Shown: positions 33,904 through 47,100, numbered from the stretch's first letter. The stretch is 64,000 nucleotides of DNA from Byssochlamys sp. IMV 00236 (GCA_001931875.2 MSJH02000837.1:124001-188000), one strand, 5' to 3'. Notes: a model not told the origin generated them from the sequence alone. Translations and numbers: made by a program.

Positions 33904-36719
33904 TTAGCTCTGGCCTGGGGGCGGCGGCTGGGCAGGGGAAGAACTGCCTTGAGCACCGCCCATCATGAAGCCGGGAGGAAACATGGGAACACCGGGGAAC
34001 GAGAAACCGAAACCAGGAACTGCCGGCGGCACTCCGACATTGGCGTTGGACACGTCTCGATCAGGATGGCCGCCCGGACCACCCGGACCGCCGTGGCCAT
34101 GGCTATCCATACCACGCTCCGGACGACGACCTCCGAAGCGGTCGTGCTGAGAGCGAGAAGATTGGGGACCACGCTGACCTCCCTTGTCAGTAGCCATACG
34201 TCGACTGATAGCTTTCGACGACACCCCGGCACCGATCTCGATATCGGGTTCCTCGACGACCATTCCGGACTCGATCTGCCTACCGCCCGTTCCACCGTAT
34301 TCAGCGGTAAGCATCCACTTGCGATCGGCCTCCGTTAGTCTCTCGATCGGGATAACACTGACACCCGTCTGGTAGTCGCTGCAGTCACGTGGGCCGAACC
34401 CAACACCCCATCGTGTCTATTACCTCGTCAGTACATTTCTTCAAAAAAGACACATGATGAAATCACTTACCCTGAGCTGCATGTCGCCGGACTTGTACTG
34501 CTCCATACCCTCGCGGGCATTCACAGCATCCTGACGGTTGATCATCTTGACGAAGGCATGGCGCTTGTCGACGTTGACAATGCAAGTCTGGACAACACCA
34601 AACTTGTTGAAAAGAGAGCGCAGGTGGGCCTCAGAAGAACTATGAAGATGTTAACAAAAGAACAGGGTTGATAGAAGTTTTGGGGGAAGAGCAACTTACG
34701 TGACACCACCAACGAAAAGGGTACGGCTGAGCACTGTTACAGAAAGTGTAAGTAACCGGATGTATATCTGAGCATCGGCGAGAACGAACCTTTGATGTTA
34801 CCCTGGCCTATCGAGTAATCCCACTCGACAAACTTGGGTCCAGGAGGGGGCAAAGTCGGGTCCTTACGGGGAGGCGTGGGCGTACGGCGTCTTCGACCGG
34901 CAGGGCTGCGCTGGCGATAGTCATTGGGCCGACGGCGAGCGTCGCGGGGATCCCCGCCTCTACGACCAGGGGAGTCTCCGTTGTACTCGCCATATACGGG
35001 GCTGTCGCGACGGCGCGGAGGAGAGACATCGCGGCGTCGATCCCAGCCGGGAGAGCGGGAGCGACGACGATATCCGCCGGGCGGAGAGCGCATGTAGTCA
35101 CGTTCCCTCTCGCGGTCCCGGTCCATGTCACGTGACGGCACGTCGGTGCGGGCGCCCCAGGCATTCACGTTTTGGCCTGGCGGCTGCATATAACCCGGCA
35201 TCTGGCCGGCAGCCATGTTGGCCATACCGGTGTTGGCGCTGTTGGACAGACTAAGGATTTGCAGTGCGGTCGCCCACTGCTCCTGCGGGATTCCCTGGGC
35301 CGCCAGGAGCTGGAGCAGCTGCACCTGCTGGAGCGCCTCTGGCGCAATGGCCGGTGCCGCGGGGGCCGCTGTAGCCTGGGGGAGCAGCGCTGCCAGCGGG
35401 TTCTGAGGAGCAGCTAACGGGTTGGGAGTCTGACTCTGAGAGACCAGGCCTTGGTTCTGAGCGACATTACCCAGGGCCGCAAACGGCGTCGCTAGATTTC
35501 CTGCATAAGGGTTTACGGCAGCCTGCCCGTTCGGTGGTTGCGAAGCCTGGTCTACGGACGAGGTCACCGGCGGCGCAGCTGCAGTCTGTGTACTTAATAG
35601 AGAATTACTCTGTGCCGGCACGCTCGGGGCGGTCGGGGCGGGGGTGCTCTGTTTCGCCATGTCTGCAAGAGCCTTCAGTATGCTCGAGGTATCCGGGGCA
35701 GGAGTCGAAGTAGCAACGCCGTTCTGCTGCTGCTGCTGCTGCTGGGGGGCGCCAAAGGGGATATGGCCTGGTGCGGGGGAGCCATCGGGGGTGGTAGATT
35801 CAACGTCTAGAACAGAAGCAGAAATAGTATTAGAATCACGTCGTCCAACACAAGCTTGACCGCCGACGGTATTTAATACTGGTCGGACAGAGATACAGAT
35901 CAGTAAGTTTGAGGGGAGCTTACTGTGAGACGGGGGAGCGTTTAATTTCTCTTTGAACGAAGCAAGCATCGGTGCAGGGAAGGTGTAGCCACGCTCCCAG
36001 ATATCCACCAGCTTCTTGATTTTTTCCTAAACACGACAGCACATGATACGTAAGTTGGACTATTCGGTCACAGATAGCGGAAGAAGCGCCTGGACGGCAA
36101 CAAGACACGTCTAAGTGGGAAGTATAAGGGACCAGTAGCGGGAAATACGGAGATCCGATCTTATAGGTGATTAACGGGGCTCTACGAGCCAACCGCATCT
36201 CATCGGCCGCTATTGCCCGCAACGGTCTCTGGTATTCTTGATGATTATCTTTGTGGTCTTTTCTAGAGCGTACCTTTTGATCTTCAGGAGCATTGTTTAT
36301 GATATCTGTCATCAGAACGGGTAACAGTTCGGTCACTCTGTTAACGCCAGCGGCGAAGGTTCCATCGGGAGCTGCACTACCGGAGGGCTGGCCCGCCTTG
36401 CGCGCTGCTTCTACCCACTGTCGAGTTACGGAGTCTACGACATAGAGTACGCCCAACTTGTGTGTTCCCGGTGCCCTCTTGAAGTGCGTGTAGATCTTCT
36501 GGATGAGAACAGACTCGGACTGCGAACAAGGATGAAGTTAGCATGGGTGTCCCGTCAACACATCATAAGACGGCAGAGATAAGATTGATAGGCACATACC
36601 TGAACGTTGGCTGTACAGAGCGAAGTGATGCTGTTGATCTTGGATCCTGATACACCTGGGGGTTTAAGAGCAAGCATGGACTGGAGATAGCCATCCAGCT
36701 CTGCTACGGCAGAAGACAT
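33904..36719 (-). CDS. nrd1: Nrd1/Seb1-type RNA-binding protein (CID + RRM)
   Basis: It couples RNA polymerase II C-terminal-domain binding to transcript recognition in termination and 3'-end formation. Seven exons on the minus strand (36719-36600, 36519-36274, 36026-35924, 35806-34790, 34733-34700, 34639-34471, 34416-33904) close to 733 aa. Residues 1 to ~150 form the CTD-interaction domain (SESVLIQKIYTHFKRAPGTHKLGVLYVVDSV split over exons; VDIWERGYTF). A Gln/Ala/Pro-rich linker with a poly-Gln run follows, then an Arg/Asp/Ser-rich stretch. The RRM starts near residue 499 (RTLFVGGV) and carries RHAFVKMI. After it comes the conserved RWGVGFGPRDCSDYQTG block, and a Gly/Pro-rich tail. Filamentous-fungal members may function more like fission-yeast Seb1 than budding-yeast Nrd1. 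Confidence 0.9.
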
Positions 36720-38554
36720 GGCGGGTCGGTGTGGATAGAAGTCGACACCAGTCCGTATAATAAGATCTTGTTTCTCGGTTGTGTACCTTCCGTCCCAGCG
36801 ATGAATTTGCACAGGTCCACAGTTCGGGTCTACTGGAAGCGATAGCCAGCAAAAGGCGAATTGAACAGTAGTAATCTGGCGTCTAGATGAGGAAAACTGA
36901 TAAAATTTCCGATTCTTTGTGTAGGAGAATCTCCTTGTGTTTCCTTTTTGAGTGCGACAGTCGCGTCACTACGGACTCTAACCAGCGCACACTCTGCGAT
37001 CGCGGTTCGCGCACCTACAGCCGGGAAAAAAACAAGCCAAGCGACGATTCAGGCAGTCGCGTGGCGATCGAGTACGAGTACAGTTCAAAACAGCTGCGAA
37101 GATGAAGAAAGGGAAAAGAGAGAATATCGTTATAACGTACGACTCGTCCTGGCGATGAGCAAGTCGATGGACGATGGACGATGGACGAGAGGTGATGTTG
37201 ATGGAAGAAGGAAGAAAGGGAGAGTGAGCCAGGAGGTTGGCAGGAGTTTTGGGCGAGCAGAAACTGCCGTGCCCAGGACTAACCGCATGCGGTAGCTGTT
37301 CATCAGGTGATCAAACGTGACCTGAGGTATGGATGCCTGTATGCCTCAGGCGTTCAGCCATATATGGATGGCTGATGCATGCTCTCGTTCATTGTTAGTT
37401 GAGCACTATCTAGATATACAGGCACTGAGTTACTGCTTTACTTCATCAGTAGATATGTCGCATTTGTACGGAAATAATTCCCCGACCAAGATGATATCCA
37501 CATTTACTCCTGAAACTACTCTATCTACGGGAAACACGGAGAAGACTACGGAGTATGGGGAGCTACCACCTCGTGGGGGAGGGTTCGGGGACATGGCCTT
37601 AACCTTGTGGTCGGTCCATAGGGCAGATTGGAGGGCATAATTGGCTGTCTGGTGCCAGATGAGATGCATCTGAGGCTGTATAGAGGCATTAGAGCACAAC
37701 CAGGTGGATAGACGAGGTTCTCGGTAAAGCGATCTCGGCAGAAAGGAAGCATTCGTCGACTCTCAAGGGTCGCAACGGCCACGAGACCAGCGACGGAACA
37801 CGGAGACGGCTAACGCTCCGGACGGCCAGCCTTCGCGGCTTTCGGCACGTCCCAGTATGTCCCAGTACTGGCAGTACGGCCTCCGTATTACGCTGCGGTG
37901 CATCGCCAGGATGGGCAGCGACGTCACTGTTGCGGCTGTCCAGAATAATAATAATGCATAATACCTAATGGTATTTTTAATGGTATGTAACCGGTACGAC
38001 CAGTACATATAATACTGAAGAATACCGCTAGCCTGTTATGGGAGCTCCAGCTGTCCTCCAGCCAGGGCTGATCTTGTCGAATGCACGTCCCTTTGATTAT
38101 TCCGCCGCAACGTCTCTGGGTGCTTTTTTTTCTTCTCAAATCAGCAAGAGGGTCTTTTTAAGCACTGAGCAAGTCAGCACGCGGGTTTTGGCGGATAAGT
38201 GAGGGTCGGAGTGGGCAAGGGCACAAATGCTCGACTTAGGCTATCCGTGGATTGCGATGTGTTTGCGCCGAGATGCCCGGTTTCCCGGGGACGTTACGAC
38301 ACTCCCGCGTTACCGTACCGAACGCCTTTCTGCGCCCGCCCCCCTAGCGTTTAGCGCCTGCGCGTGTGTATCATCGTACAGCTGTACCGTTGCAAAAGTT
38401 ACGGCCAGAGGGAAAAAAGGGCCGCAAAAGCAACAGCTTCGCCCGTCATCTCTTCTCTTTTCTTCTCAACTCTTCTCCCTTTCATACCCCATCTCTCCTC
38501 TTCCACAGTATATCCAACCTTCCTGTCTCCTCTCAAGCTTTTGAGTAAGCAGAT
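36720..38554. promoter_or_regulatory. Divergent promoter region between nrd1 and citA
   Basis: About 1.8 kb. The nrd1 side holds a short tandem GATGGACGATGGACGA (about 37165-37185). The citA side has a strongly C/T-rich leader (about 38440-38545), as expected of a highly expressed gene. Frames in between are short and unconvincing. Confidence 0.5.
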
Positions 38555-40397
38555 ATGGCTTCCTCTCTCAGACTAACGACTTCTGCCCTCCGCTCGACTT
38601 CCCTTGCTGGGAAGCCCGCGGTGCAGTCTGCGGCCTTCAATGGCTTGCGCTGCTACTCTTCCGGCAAGGCCAAGGTATGTAATCCCTCCAAATCGTGTCC
38701 ACTCCGTGGTAGGAACTGATTCTGACCGTCAATGCCACAGTCCCTGAAGGAAACCTTCGCCGACAAGATCCCTGGTGAGATTGAGAAGGTCAAGAAGCTC
38801 CGCAAGTGCGTACCCTTCTTCTTTTCTCCCCTTACTCCGCCCGATGTTGAACAGAAACTGATGGTCGAATTATAGGGAGTACGGCAACAAGGTCATTGGA
38901 GAGGTCACTCTCGACCAGGCCTACGGTGGTGCCCGTGGCATCAAGTGCCTCGTCTGGGAGGTGGGTGATTGCTTTTCCAGGCGCATTCGTCTGGGCGAGA
39001 GCTAATGTTCAATGTTAGGGTTCCGTCCTGGACTCCGAGGAGGGTATCCGATTCCGTGGCAAGACCGTGAGTAGCACAACACCAAAGAATTGAATGCCGG
39101 CATTTTTACTAACGCAATTCCAGATCCCTGAGTGCCAGAAGCTCCTGCCTAAGGCCCCTGGTGGAGAGGAGCCCCTCCCCGAAGGTAGGCGACAGAAAAA
39201 AAGAGAAAACATCACATCAGACATGACTAATGGACCCAGGTCTCTTCTGGCTTCTGCTGACCGGCGAGATCCCCAGCGAGCAGCAAGTCCGCGAGCTGTC
39301 CGCTGAGTGGGCTGCTCGTTCCGATGTCCCCAAGTTCATTGAGGAGCTCATCGACCGCTGCCCCAGCGACCTCCACCCCATGGCCCAGTTCTCTCTGGCT
39401 GTCACTGCTCTCGAGCACGAGTCCTCCTTCGCCAAGGCCTACGCCAAGGGTATCAACAAGAAGGAATACTGGGGCTACACCTTCGAGGACTCGATGGACC
39501 TGATTGCCAAGCTGCCCACCATCGCCGCCCGCATCTACCGCAACGTCTTCAAGGACGGCAAGGTCGCTCCTGTCCAGAAGGACAAGGACTACGCCTTCAA
39601 CCTGGCCAACCAGCTCGGATTCGGCGACAACAAGGACTTCGTCGAGCTCATGCGTCTGTACCTGACCATCCACTCCGACCACGAGGGTGGTAACGTCAGT
39701 GCCCACACCACCCACCTGGTTGGTAGCGCTCTGAGCTCCCCCATGCTCTCTCTGGCCGCCGGTCTCAACGGTCTGGCTGGTCCTCTCCACGGACTGTAAG
39801 GATTCGTCGCCGTCTACCCATTTGCGAATTGCGCTAACGAGTTCTACAGGGCCAACCAGGAGGTGCTCAACTGGCTCACCAAGATGAAGAAGGCCATTGG
39901 CAACGACCTCAGCGACGATGCCATCCGCAACTACCTGTGGTCGACCCTGAACGCCGGCCAGGTCGTTCCCGGATACGGCCACGCCGTCCTCCGCAAGACT
40001 GACCCGCGTTACACTTCCCAGCGCGAGTTTGCTCTCCGCAAGCTGCCCGATGACCCCATGTTCAAGCTGGTCAGCCAGGTCTACAAGATCGCTCCTGGCG
40101 TCCTGACTGAGCACGGCAAGACCAAGAACCCCTACCCCAACGTTGACGCTGTACGTGATCCCCCTTGACGTTGCACTGTCGGACTGCTCTTACTGACGTT
40201 GACTGCAGCACTCTGGTGTCCTGCTCCAGTACTACGGTCTCACCGAGGCCAACTACTACACCGTCCTGTTCGGTGTCTCCCGTGCTCTGGGAGTCCTGCC
40301 CCAGCTGATCATCGACCGTGCTCTTGGTGCCCCCATTGAGCGCCCGAAGTCGTTCAGCACTGACGCCTACGCCAAGCTTGTTGGCGCCCAGCTGTAA
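38555..40397 (+). CDS. citA: Mitochondrial citrate synthase
   Basis: It condenses acetyl-CoA with oxaloacetate, the entry step of the TCA cycle. Eight exons (38555-38674, 38741-38805, 38876-38960, 39019-39066, 39124-39184, 39240-39795, 39850-40150, 40209-40397) give 474 aa. The N-terminus is an amphipathic, Arg/Ser-rich mitochondrial presequence ([15 protein letters not shown], cleavage likely around RCYSSGKAK). Catalytic landmarks are the histidine in [12 protein letters not shown], the histidine in [16 protein letters not shown], and [19 protein letters not shown]. It ends in KLVGAQL with no peroxisomal signal, so this is the mitochondrial rather than the peroxisomal or methylcitrate form. 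A Yhm2-type citrate carrier gene follows on the same strand. Confidence 0.95.
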
Positions 40398-41356
40398 AAA
40401 AAATAGTGTATAGGTAGCTTGTGTGGGGAACCAGGTCCGGCGCCATGACGGGCAGGATGATGCTTCTCCTTTGATTCTTATTTAGTGGACCGGGCAGCGC
40501 TGGATCTGCCGTTTTGTTCGATTACGTTTAATGAAACTTGACTAGTTCAAGCGGGCCATGTGTGTCGTTGCGGTGTTGTTTTGTTTTGCGTGATCCTACG
40601 TAGTAGTTAGTATGTAGGTATGTTGCGATGGGAGACGTAAGCATTGCTTGTCCCTCAGCCAAGACTAGTCTGAGATGACTCGAGTAGGGTAATTAGTGAG
40701 TCAACTCGACAGTCTCGATCGCCGTACGAGCACGGAGGAATTGAATCCCCATCAGTTCCTCTCGAGACGGCCAGGGCGTTGAATAATAGATATGGTCTCA
40801 ACGCGAATGCTTGTCCTGTTGGGGACGCTGAACTGCCCGTCGCCCAACGGAGCTGCCTCGGCGCCTCACCGTCCGGCCCAAAGCAGGCTAGCGTGTATCT
40901 ATCCCTGTTGGGACTAGCGTCGGGTCGTGCAGATTGCAAGATTGGGGGCTCCAGCTTAGTTACCCGGCCGAGTTAGTCTTAGCAGTCCGGGGGGCCTCAG
41001 CTCTGCTCCCCCAGCATTATTGTATGCCAGTCTATCTATTAGTGAATTCACTAATAATAAGGTCCTCGTCGCTCTCCCTGCTCTGCTCTGCTGGTCTTTC
41101 TCTCTTCCTTTCTTTCTTTCATCTATCTATCTATCTATCTATCCGGTGTCGCTGACTTCTCTCCCTCCGTCTATCGTCGTTTCCATCCTCCTCCCCCAGC
41201 CCTCCTAGCTCCTCCCCTTGGATCCATAGCCGATTCCACTGGCCCTGCTGCTGGTCCTTAGCCGTCACCGTTCTCCGATCTCCCGAATCCCATAAAGCGA
41301 CGAAGCCCCCTACATCCCTTGGTCAGGGCCCCTTTCAGCGTTCCCAGTATCCAGAG
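40398..41356. promoter_or_regulatory. citA 3' flank and carrier promoter
   Basis: About 960 bp between two co-directional genes. An (ATCT)n microsatellite occupies about 41121-41143, and the leader before the next start is C/T-rich. The GC-rich stretch near 40840-40990 holds no convincing frame. Confidence 0.5.
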
Positions 41357-42720
41357 ATGTCCGCCGCTACCGCTCAGGCCGCCTCCGGCCACAAGATCGA
41401 GAAGAAGCCCGTCAAGTTCAGCAATCTGCTGCGTGAGTACATCGCCTGCCGCAATGGAGGATCTTACTGCAGGAGGGAGATGGACAATGTTTCTAACGTC
41501 GATGCGCAGTGGGTGCGGGATTGAACCTGTTCGAGTACGTCTTGTTGTCCTGAAATCCACTCGAATCCTGAATTCAAGCTGACCGGAATCTAGGGTTACC
41601 TCGCTGGGTCAGGTACAGGCCACCCTCACCTCAATAATTACAATAATACAAGTCATCATGCGCACTCCGCTGACTCGTGATAATAGCCGCTGGAAGTGAT
41701 CAAGACAACCATGGCCGCCAACCGTCAGGACAGCTTTGCGACGGCCATCGGTCGGATTTGGGGTCGTGGCGGGATCTTCGGCTGTAAGGGCGCCCCTCTC
41801 CTGCCGTATGGAGCTGCTGATCACTAATCACGAAATGCAATCGAACAGTTTACCAAGGTCTCATTCCCTGGGCCTGGATTGAGGCCTCCACCAAGGGCGC
41901 CGTTCTGCTGTTCGTCGCGTCCGAGGCGGAATACGTCGCAAAGACGTTTGGCGCTGGCGACTTCGTCGCTGGTATCTCGGCCGGTATGACCGGTGGTGTC
42001 GCCCAGGCGTATGCCACCATGGGTTTCTGCACCTGCATGAAGACGGTCGAGATCACCAAGCACAAGATGGCTGCGGCGGGTGTCAAGCCCCCCAGCACTT
42101 TTGCTACGTTTATGGACATCTACCGCAAGGAAGGTATCCGCGGTATCAACCGTGGTGTCAACGCTGTGGCCATCCGTCAGACGACCAACTGGGGTTCCCG
42201 CTTCGGTCTGTCCCGTCTGGCGGAGACCGCTATCCGCAACGTCACTGGCAAGGACGAGAAGCAGAATCTCAATGCGTTCGAGAAGATCCTCGCGTCGGGT
42301 CTGGGAGGTGGTCTGTCCGCCTGGAACCAGCCGATCGAGGTCATCCGTGTGGAGATGCAGAGCAAGAAGGAAGATCCCAACCGCCCCAAGAACCTGACCG
42401 TCGGCAAGACCCTGAAGTACATCTACGAGAGCAACGGTCTGAAGGGTCTATACCGGGGAGTCACTCCTCGTATCGGCCTGGGTATCTGGCAGACTGTGTG
42501 CATGGTTGCTCTGGGTGACATGTAAGTCGTCTTTTCTTTTTCTTTCCCCCTTTCCCTTTCGTCCGTTGATCAGCACCCACGCGTTGTTGTACTCTTTATT
42601 ATTGGTCATGTGACAACCGAGGTATCCGAAATCGCTGACATGTGGATCTCCTTTGAACCGAACAGGGCCAAGGAAGCAGTCGAAAAACTGACTGGCGACA
42701 AAGTCACCGCGAAGCATTAG
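41357..42720 (+). CDS. yhm2: Mitochondrial citrate/2-oxoglutarate carrier (Yhm2 type)
   Basis: An inner-membrane carrier that in yeast exchanges citrate for 2-oxoglutarate and also binds mitochondrial DNA. Six exons (41357-41432, 41510-41534, 41594-41612, 41687-41783, 41849-42521, 42666-42720) give 314 aa. Two very short exons (25 and 19 nt) build the first signature, LFEVTSLGQPLEVIKTT. The second repeat has the atypical signature ATMGFCTCMKTVEITKHK, and the third AWNQPIEVIRVEMQS. These non-canonical signatures are characteristic of the Yhm2 branch and separate it from the tricarboxylate carrier Ctp1. Position directly after citrate synthase on the same strand suggests matched function. Confidence 0.9.
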
Positions 42721-45386
42721 AAGAGGGTTGAGATGCCTTTTTCCATGTTGGAAGCGAGTATTGCCGGGTAGATCTTTTGCCGTCTTGACCGGTACGAATT
42801 GTAGGAGTCGGGACAGAATATTAATAAGGAACCAACTTGCACAAAAGCTGATTACGCCAAACCTTTCATTGTTGAGTTCTCGTGTTAGACGTATTATGGT
42901 ATAGAGTATTATGCAGTATCTACATGTTCAAACATGCCAGTTAGCCGACTATTATGCGAATACTATCATACGCTGTTACATCACTATAGTAAACATAAAG
43001 TATTTTTGTAACTAAACACACTCGAAATGCAAAAGATAGAATTGTTTCAAAGATAACAGTTGCTTTCTATAACGAATAAAAAGCAATAACTTCATCAAGT
43101 TATAATTAATTATTGAGCTTACAGAGCAAATAGTATAAATGTGGATAAATAATCGAGTCCCAAAATAATACCCGTCCGGATTCGGACTTGAGTCGTTTTA
43201 CTCCGATGCGGAAGTCGGAAGTAAAGCCTGACATTCGGTATCGGAGGTTTTACCTCTATGCTTATTTCTCTACTGCTATCAGAGTATGTTATAATATATG
43301 GCGCAAAAGGGGCTGTGGATTATAATAACCTGTCGTATAATATAATCGTGTCTATATATATTGGTTTTTTTATCTCTCTCTTTCTCATTCTTTCACCTGA
43401 AACAACTAAGTAAGTAGGTATATCTAGTGCTAGGTAAGATCCTCCAGCCTAGATACAGGACCTACAATATGAAAGGAAATCATAGCTAGAGATACAGCTC
43501 TTTGAACCGTCATAGTCGTGATCTCAGGACTGTCTAGGTTATCGTATGCTCGAGTCCTCTATCTATCTTTGTGGGCCATAACTACTGTTTTCAAATGCAT
43601 TATATAAATTGTGTCGTAGTCTGTTAGATCATGATGCGCTGGATAGCTGTCTGCATTGCATACTTAGCTGCTGGGATTGTTGTCTTGTGCTACAGGCCTT
43701 TAATTAAAGGGGTTTCGCAAGAACTAACTCCTTTACAAGGAACGCAATCATAACAAGATTTATATATGAAACCAGCGTGGATCGAAAATCACCTCAGTAA
43801 AACCAAAGAACTGTTACAGTAGAATCCAGGTGCCCAGATCTAACTTGAGGATATTTTCAATCGATACTATATTCCATTCCCATGGGAAATGTGCGCGAGT
43901 CCACGATTATGTAAATAGGAGCGATAGAAGTCCAAATGGTAACGAACTGTCTATTGTTCAAGGCGAGTAATAATATCTACCTTGTATATACTCTTGGTAG
44001 GCTGACGCTGCATGATGCTTGGGATTCTGTGGTAAGCTCAGACAGACTATTTATTCCTATGGTTGGAGCTGGGCGTAGAGAAGGTGTGGGAGGGCTTTGT
44101 CACTACTTAGCTAAGTAGGGAGTCTTAATGAGAACCTTTCCGTGAATAATAATAGGATTAAAGTGGAAATATTCCATCATCTACGCAAGTGTAATGGCAT
44201 TAAATGGGGTGCAGAATCTAATCCAACTAAATTGTGCATAAGTGAAATATCTAAGTTCACAAAAGAGCTAACAAATAAGTACCTATAGAATCGAATCCTA
44301 TTTCTGTAATTATTTTATTTGCCTCGGCAATTCACCATGTCCTTCGGGTCTATCAAGATGAAAGAAGCCGAGTGGAGAAAACGCATACTGCTGTAGAAGA
44401 AACCAGTTCGACTATTCAACCGTGCTAGTCTAATTTGTATCTCCTCCGATCATCAAATATCTAAGCGGTTTGATAATCACCAGACCATTCGGGGACCTGT
44501 TCATTGAGATGGGCTCTTTGACCTGCTGAACGAAGATTGGTGACATGACTTTCCCTAAGCAGAAAGCTGCAAAATAGTCTAGTTACATGGATAAGCTACT
44601 GCGAGACCGTTATCGTCTAACTATACAGTCGAAGTTAACCAGAGAGTTGTTTCACTGTTTTTACCAATAATGTTCTGCATTGGGCCCGCATGCCTTCATA
44701 TCCATCCCGACACGAGATACGGAGTACAGGTTGATGGATCATGGAACCCATTAGAGACATAATCTACCAGGCGAACACGTTAGCTGAAAGATCCTCATGT
44801 AGTTCAGGCCCTCTCCCGTTAGTGGGCTCGCGTGGCGTGGCCGGTGCCCGAGGTTGAACTTTAACGATCAACACTATTGTTTATGGTAGATCGCCTACCG
44901 AGGCTTATGCCCCCGAGGGATTCGTCCCCCTGAAGATCTAATCATCGCTCACTGCTCAGGTGCGGAGAGATGTTGGATCTTTTCTTTAAGTTCCAATAAA
45001 GTGTCGATCTCCAGTATCTAGGACCCGACCCGAAGGATCCCGCGCGATACTCCACAGCCAGATGTAGCATGGACGTAGTCAGAAACGGTATCGTGGGATC
45101 TGCGATGGCGGAATCGCGATTCATGTACCTAGCACACGGGAAAACGATCTTGTGAGTATACTCTCACAGAAGCCGCATAGGTAACAGTGCGTGCTCTTAG
45201 CTCGTATGAACTGTCGATGGGGGAGATATATGGCGTATCAGCCTTCGCTCCCTCGGGAGCATCCGTCCCATTGTTATTCATATGTCCATATTTCGCTATT
45301 ATAGTCGAATATACCTCGTACAATTGATACTCCTTACGATTCCGACGACAATCGTCGGTTGACTTGGTAGATACGCATGGCCCATA
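42721..45386. other. AT-rich gene-free stretch
   Basis: About 2.7 kb, clearly AT-rich between about 42850 and 44650, with many stop codons in every frame. No terminal repeats or transposase remnants could be recognised, although an old degraded element is possible. A short palindromic GGTAG-N5-CTACC lies near 44886-44900. It marks the border between core metabolic genes and the accessory-type genes to its right. Confidence 0.5.
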
Positions 45387-47100
45387 ATGCATCTGTTTCG
45401 CATAATAGTCCTCATCGCGACGACCCTACCAGTCGTGCGTGTCGCTGGAGAATCAGATTCGAAATTACCAGCCCTGCCTCAGTGCGCTGTATGCGTTTCC
45501 TTCTGCCTCTTTTTGGTTGTTTGGACTCCGTCTGATGATATAGTAGCTTGCGTGCAAGCAACAAGTGCTCATTAATTACACATCTTCATGCTCGACCACC
45601 GACACGACATGTCTCTGCTCTGATACCCAATATCAAACTGCTCTTGCCGACTGTGCCATGGTGAGCTGTTCCGTTCGAGAAGCGTTAAGTAAGTAATTCA
45701 TCACTACGATCATTACCAGCAGTTCTGATATCCTAACCAAATTATTGCCAGCGGCCAAATTCGTGGAGTCCCGCCAATGCAACACCCCTATCCGCCGGCG
45801 CTATGCTGTAGCAGATGCTGGCACGATTATACCGTTCGTATTCGCCACTGTTCTCGTCATGATCAGGATCGCTGCCAAATCCATGCGTCTGGGAGGTGGC
45901 TGGGGTCCTGACGACTTCACTATTGTTGCCTCATATGTGAGAAGTATCCTTGTTCTGGTATAACCCGCTTTTGGCATTCCACTAACTAGAGTATACAGGC
46001 ATTGGCAATAGTGGTATTCTCACTAAATATTTCAAGTAAGGATTATGAAAGGACCAATATTGCGTGGTTGATAATTGATCAATTCCAGTGGTCCGTTATG
46101 GCTTCGGTATGAATATATGGGACATTTTCCCACTAGACAATATCACCAAAGCATACAAGGTCCGTCTGTCTCTTCAATATCTTGCAAAAACCACTATGCT
46201 GACTTATTTTACTCAAGTATTTCTACGTCTTCATCCTAGCATACAAAGGCCTCATATCTCTCGCTAAGATTTCCGTCTGCCTGTTCCTACTACGAATCTT
46301 CCAGTCCAATATATTCCGCTATACCGCGTACACTATGATTGGAATTAACTCCGCTGTCGCTATCAGTTGGATCATAGTGGATGCTTTCCACTGCGTTCCA
46401 GTTCATCTAGCATGGACGGGTTGGCAAGATCCAAAACAAGGGAAATGCATCGACTTCAATGCAGCGACCTTCGCCAATGGCTTTGTCAACATTGCAGTCG
46501 ACACGATCATGGTGATTATGCCAGTCTACGAAATCATGAAGTTGACCTTGTCTTTTCGCAAAAAGATAGGTGTCGCTTTTATGTTTGCTATTGGCTTGGT
46601 GTGAGTATAAACCCTGCTATATTTTTGCATCACTTGTATTTACTTCGTTGGATCGATAGGTTGGCTGCCATCGGGGTTATCCGTGTGATTGTCTTCTCCT
46701 ACAATAGTTCATCTGCAAATCCCACATGTAAGTGCATCCGCCAAAACGCAGAAAAAGAAAAAGCCAGTACAGCAAAGCTAACTCAACTCTTCCAGGGGAC
46801 ATGCAAGCCCTCAACCACTGGTCCGTAATCGAATGCCAAGTCGCCATAATCTGTGCCTGTCTACCTGCAACTCGAGTCTTCATCGCACACATCTTCCCTG
46901 GTGTATTCCAGTTCACAACCGGCCATGTTTCAAGTTATCAATCGCAGCCGTGCCGGCCCAGACAAACGCGACATCTAAATGAAACCAGCCGCATTTCACA
47001 GAAGATCTCATATACAGTTGATTATAGCGATGAGCGGAGCGAATCGAGGAGTTCTGTGCAACTTATAGATGTTGAAATGGCGAAGCATCAAATTAATTGA
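45387..47100 (+). CDS. CFEM-domain seven-helix receptor (Pth11-like)
   Basis: Eight exons (45387-45488, 45547-45688, 45752-45936, 45999-46035, 46089-46159, 46218-46600, 46660-46727, 46796-47100) give 430 aa. A signal peptide (IIVLIATTLPVVRVAG) precedes an extracellular CFEM domain with all eight cysteines (33, 37, 49, 56, 58, 70, 75, 91). It includes the TDTTCLC core, whose aspartate (53) is the haem-binding position in studied CFEM proteins. Then follows a seven-helix rhodopsin-like membrane region (AGTIIPFVFATVLVMIRIAA, WGPDDFTIVASY, YKGLISLAKISVCLFLLRIF, INSAVAISWIIVD, FVNIAVDTIMVIMPV, VAFMFAIGLVLAAIGVIRV, CQVAIICACLPATR). A polar C-tail completes the protein. This is the fungal Pth11-type GPCR architecture, linked in plant pathogens to surface sensing; the ligand is unknown. 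Confidence 0.87.

Noticed and set aside
39227..40114. A 295-codon frame antisense to citrate synthase
   Set aside because: Shadow of the codon-biased citA exons; Val/Gly/Leu-rich composition and no family features.
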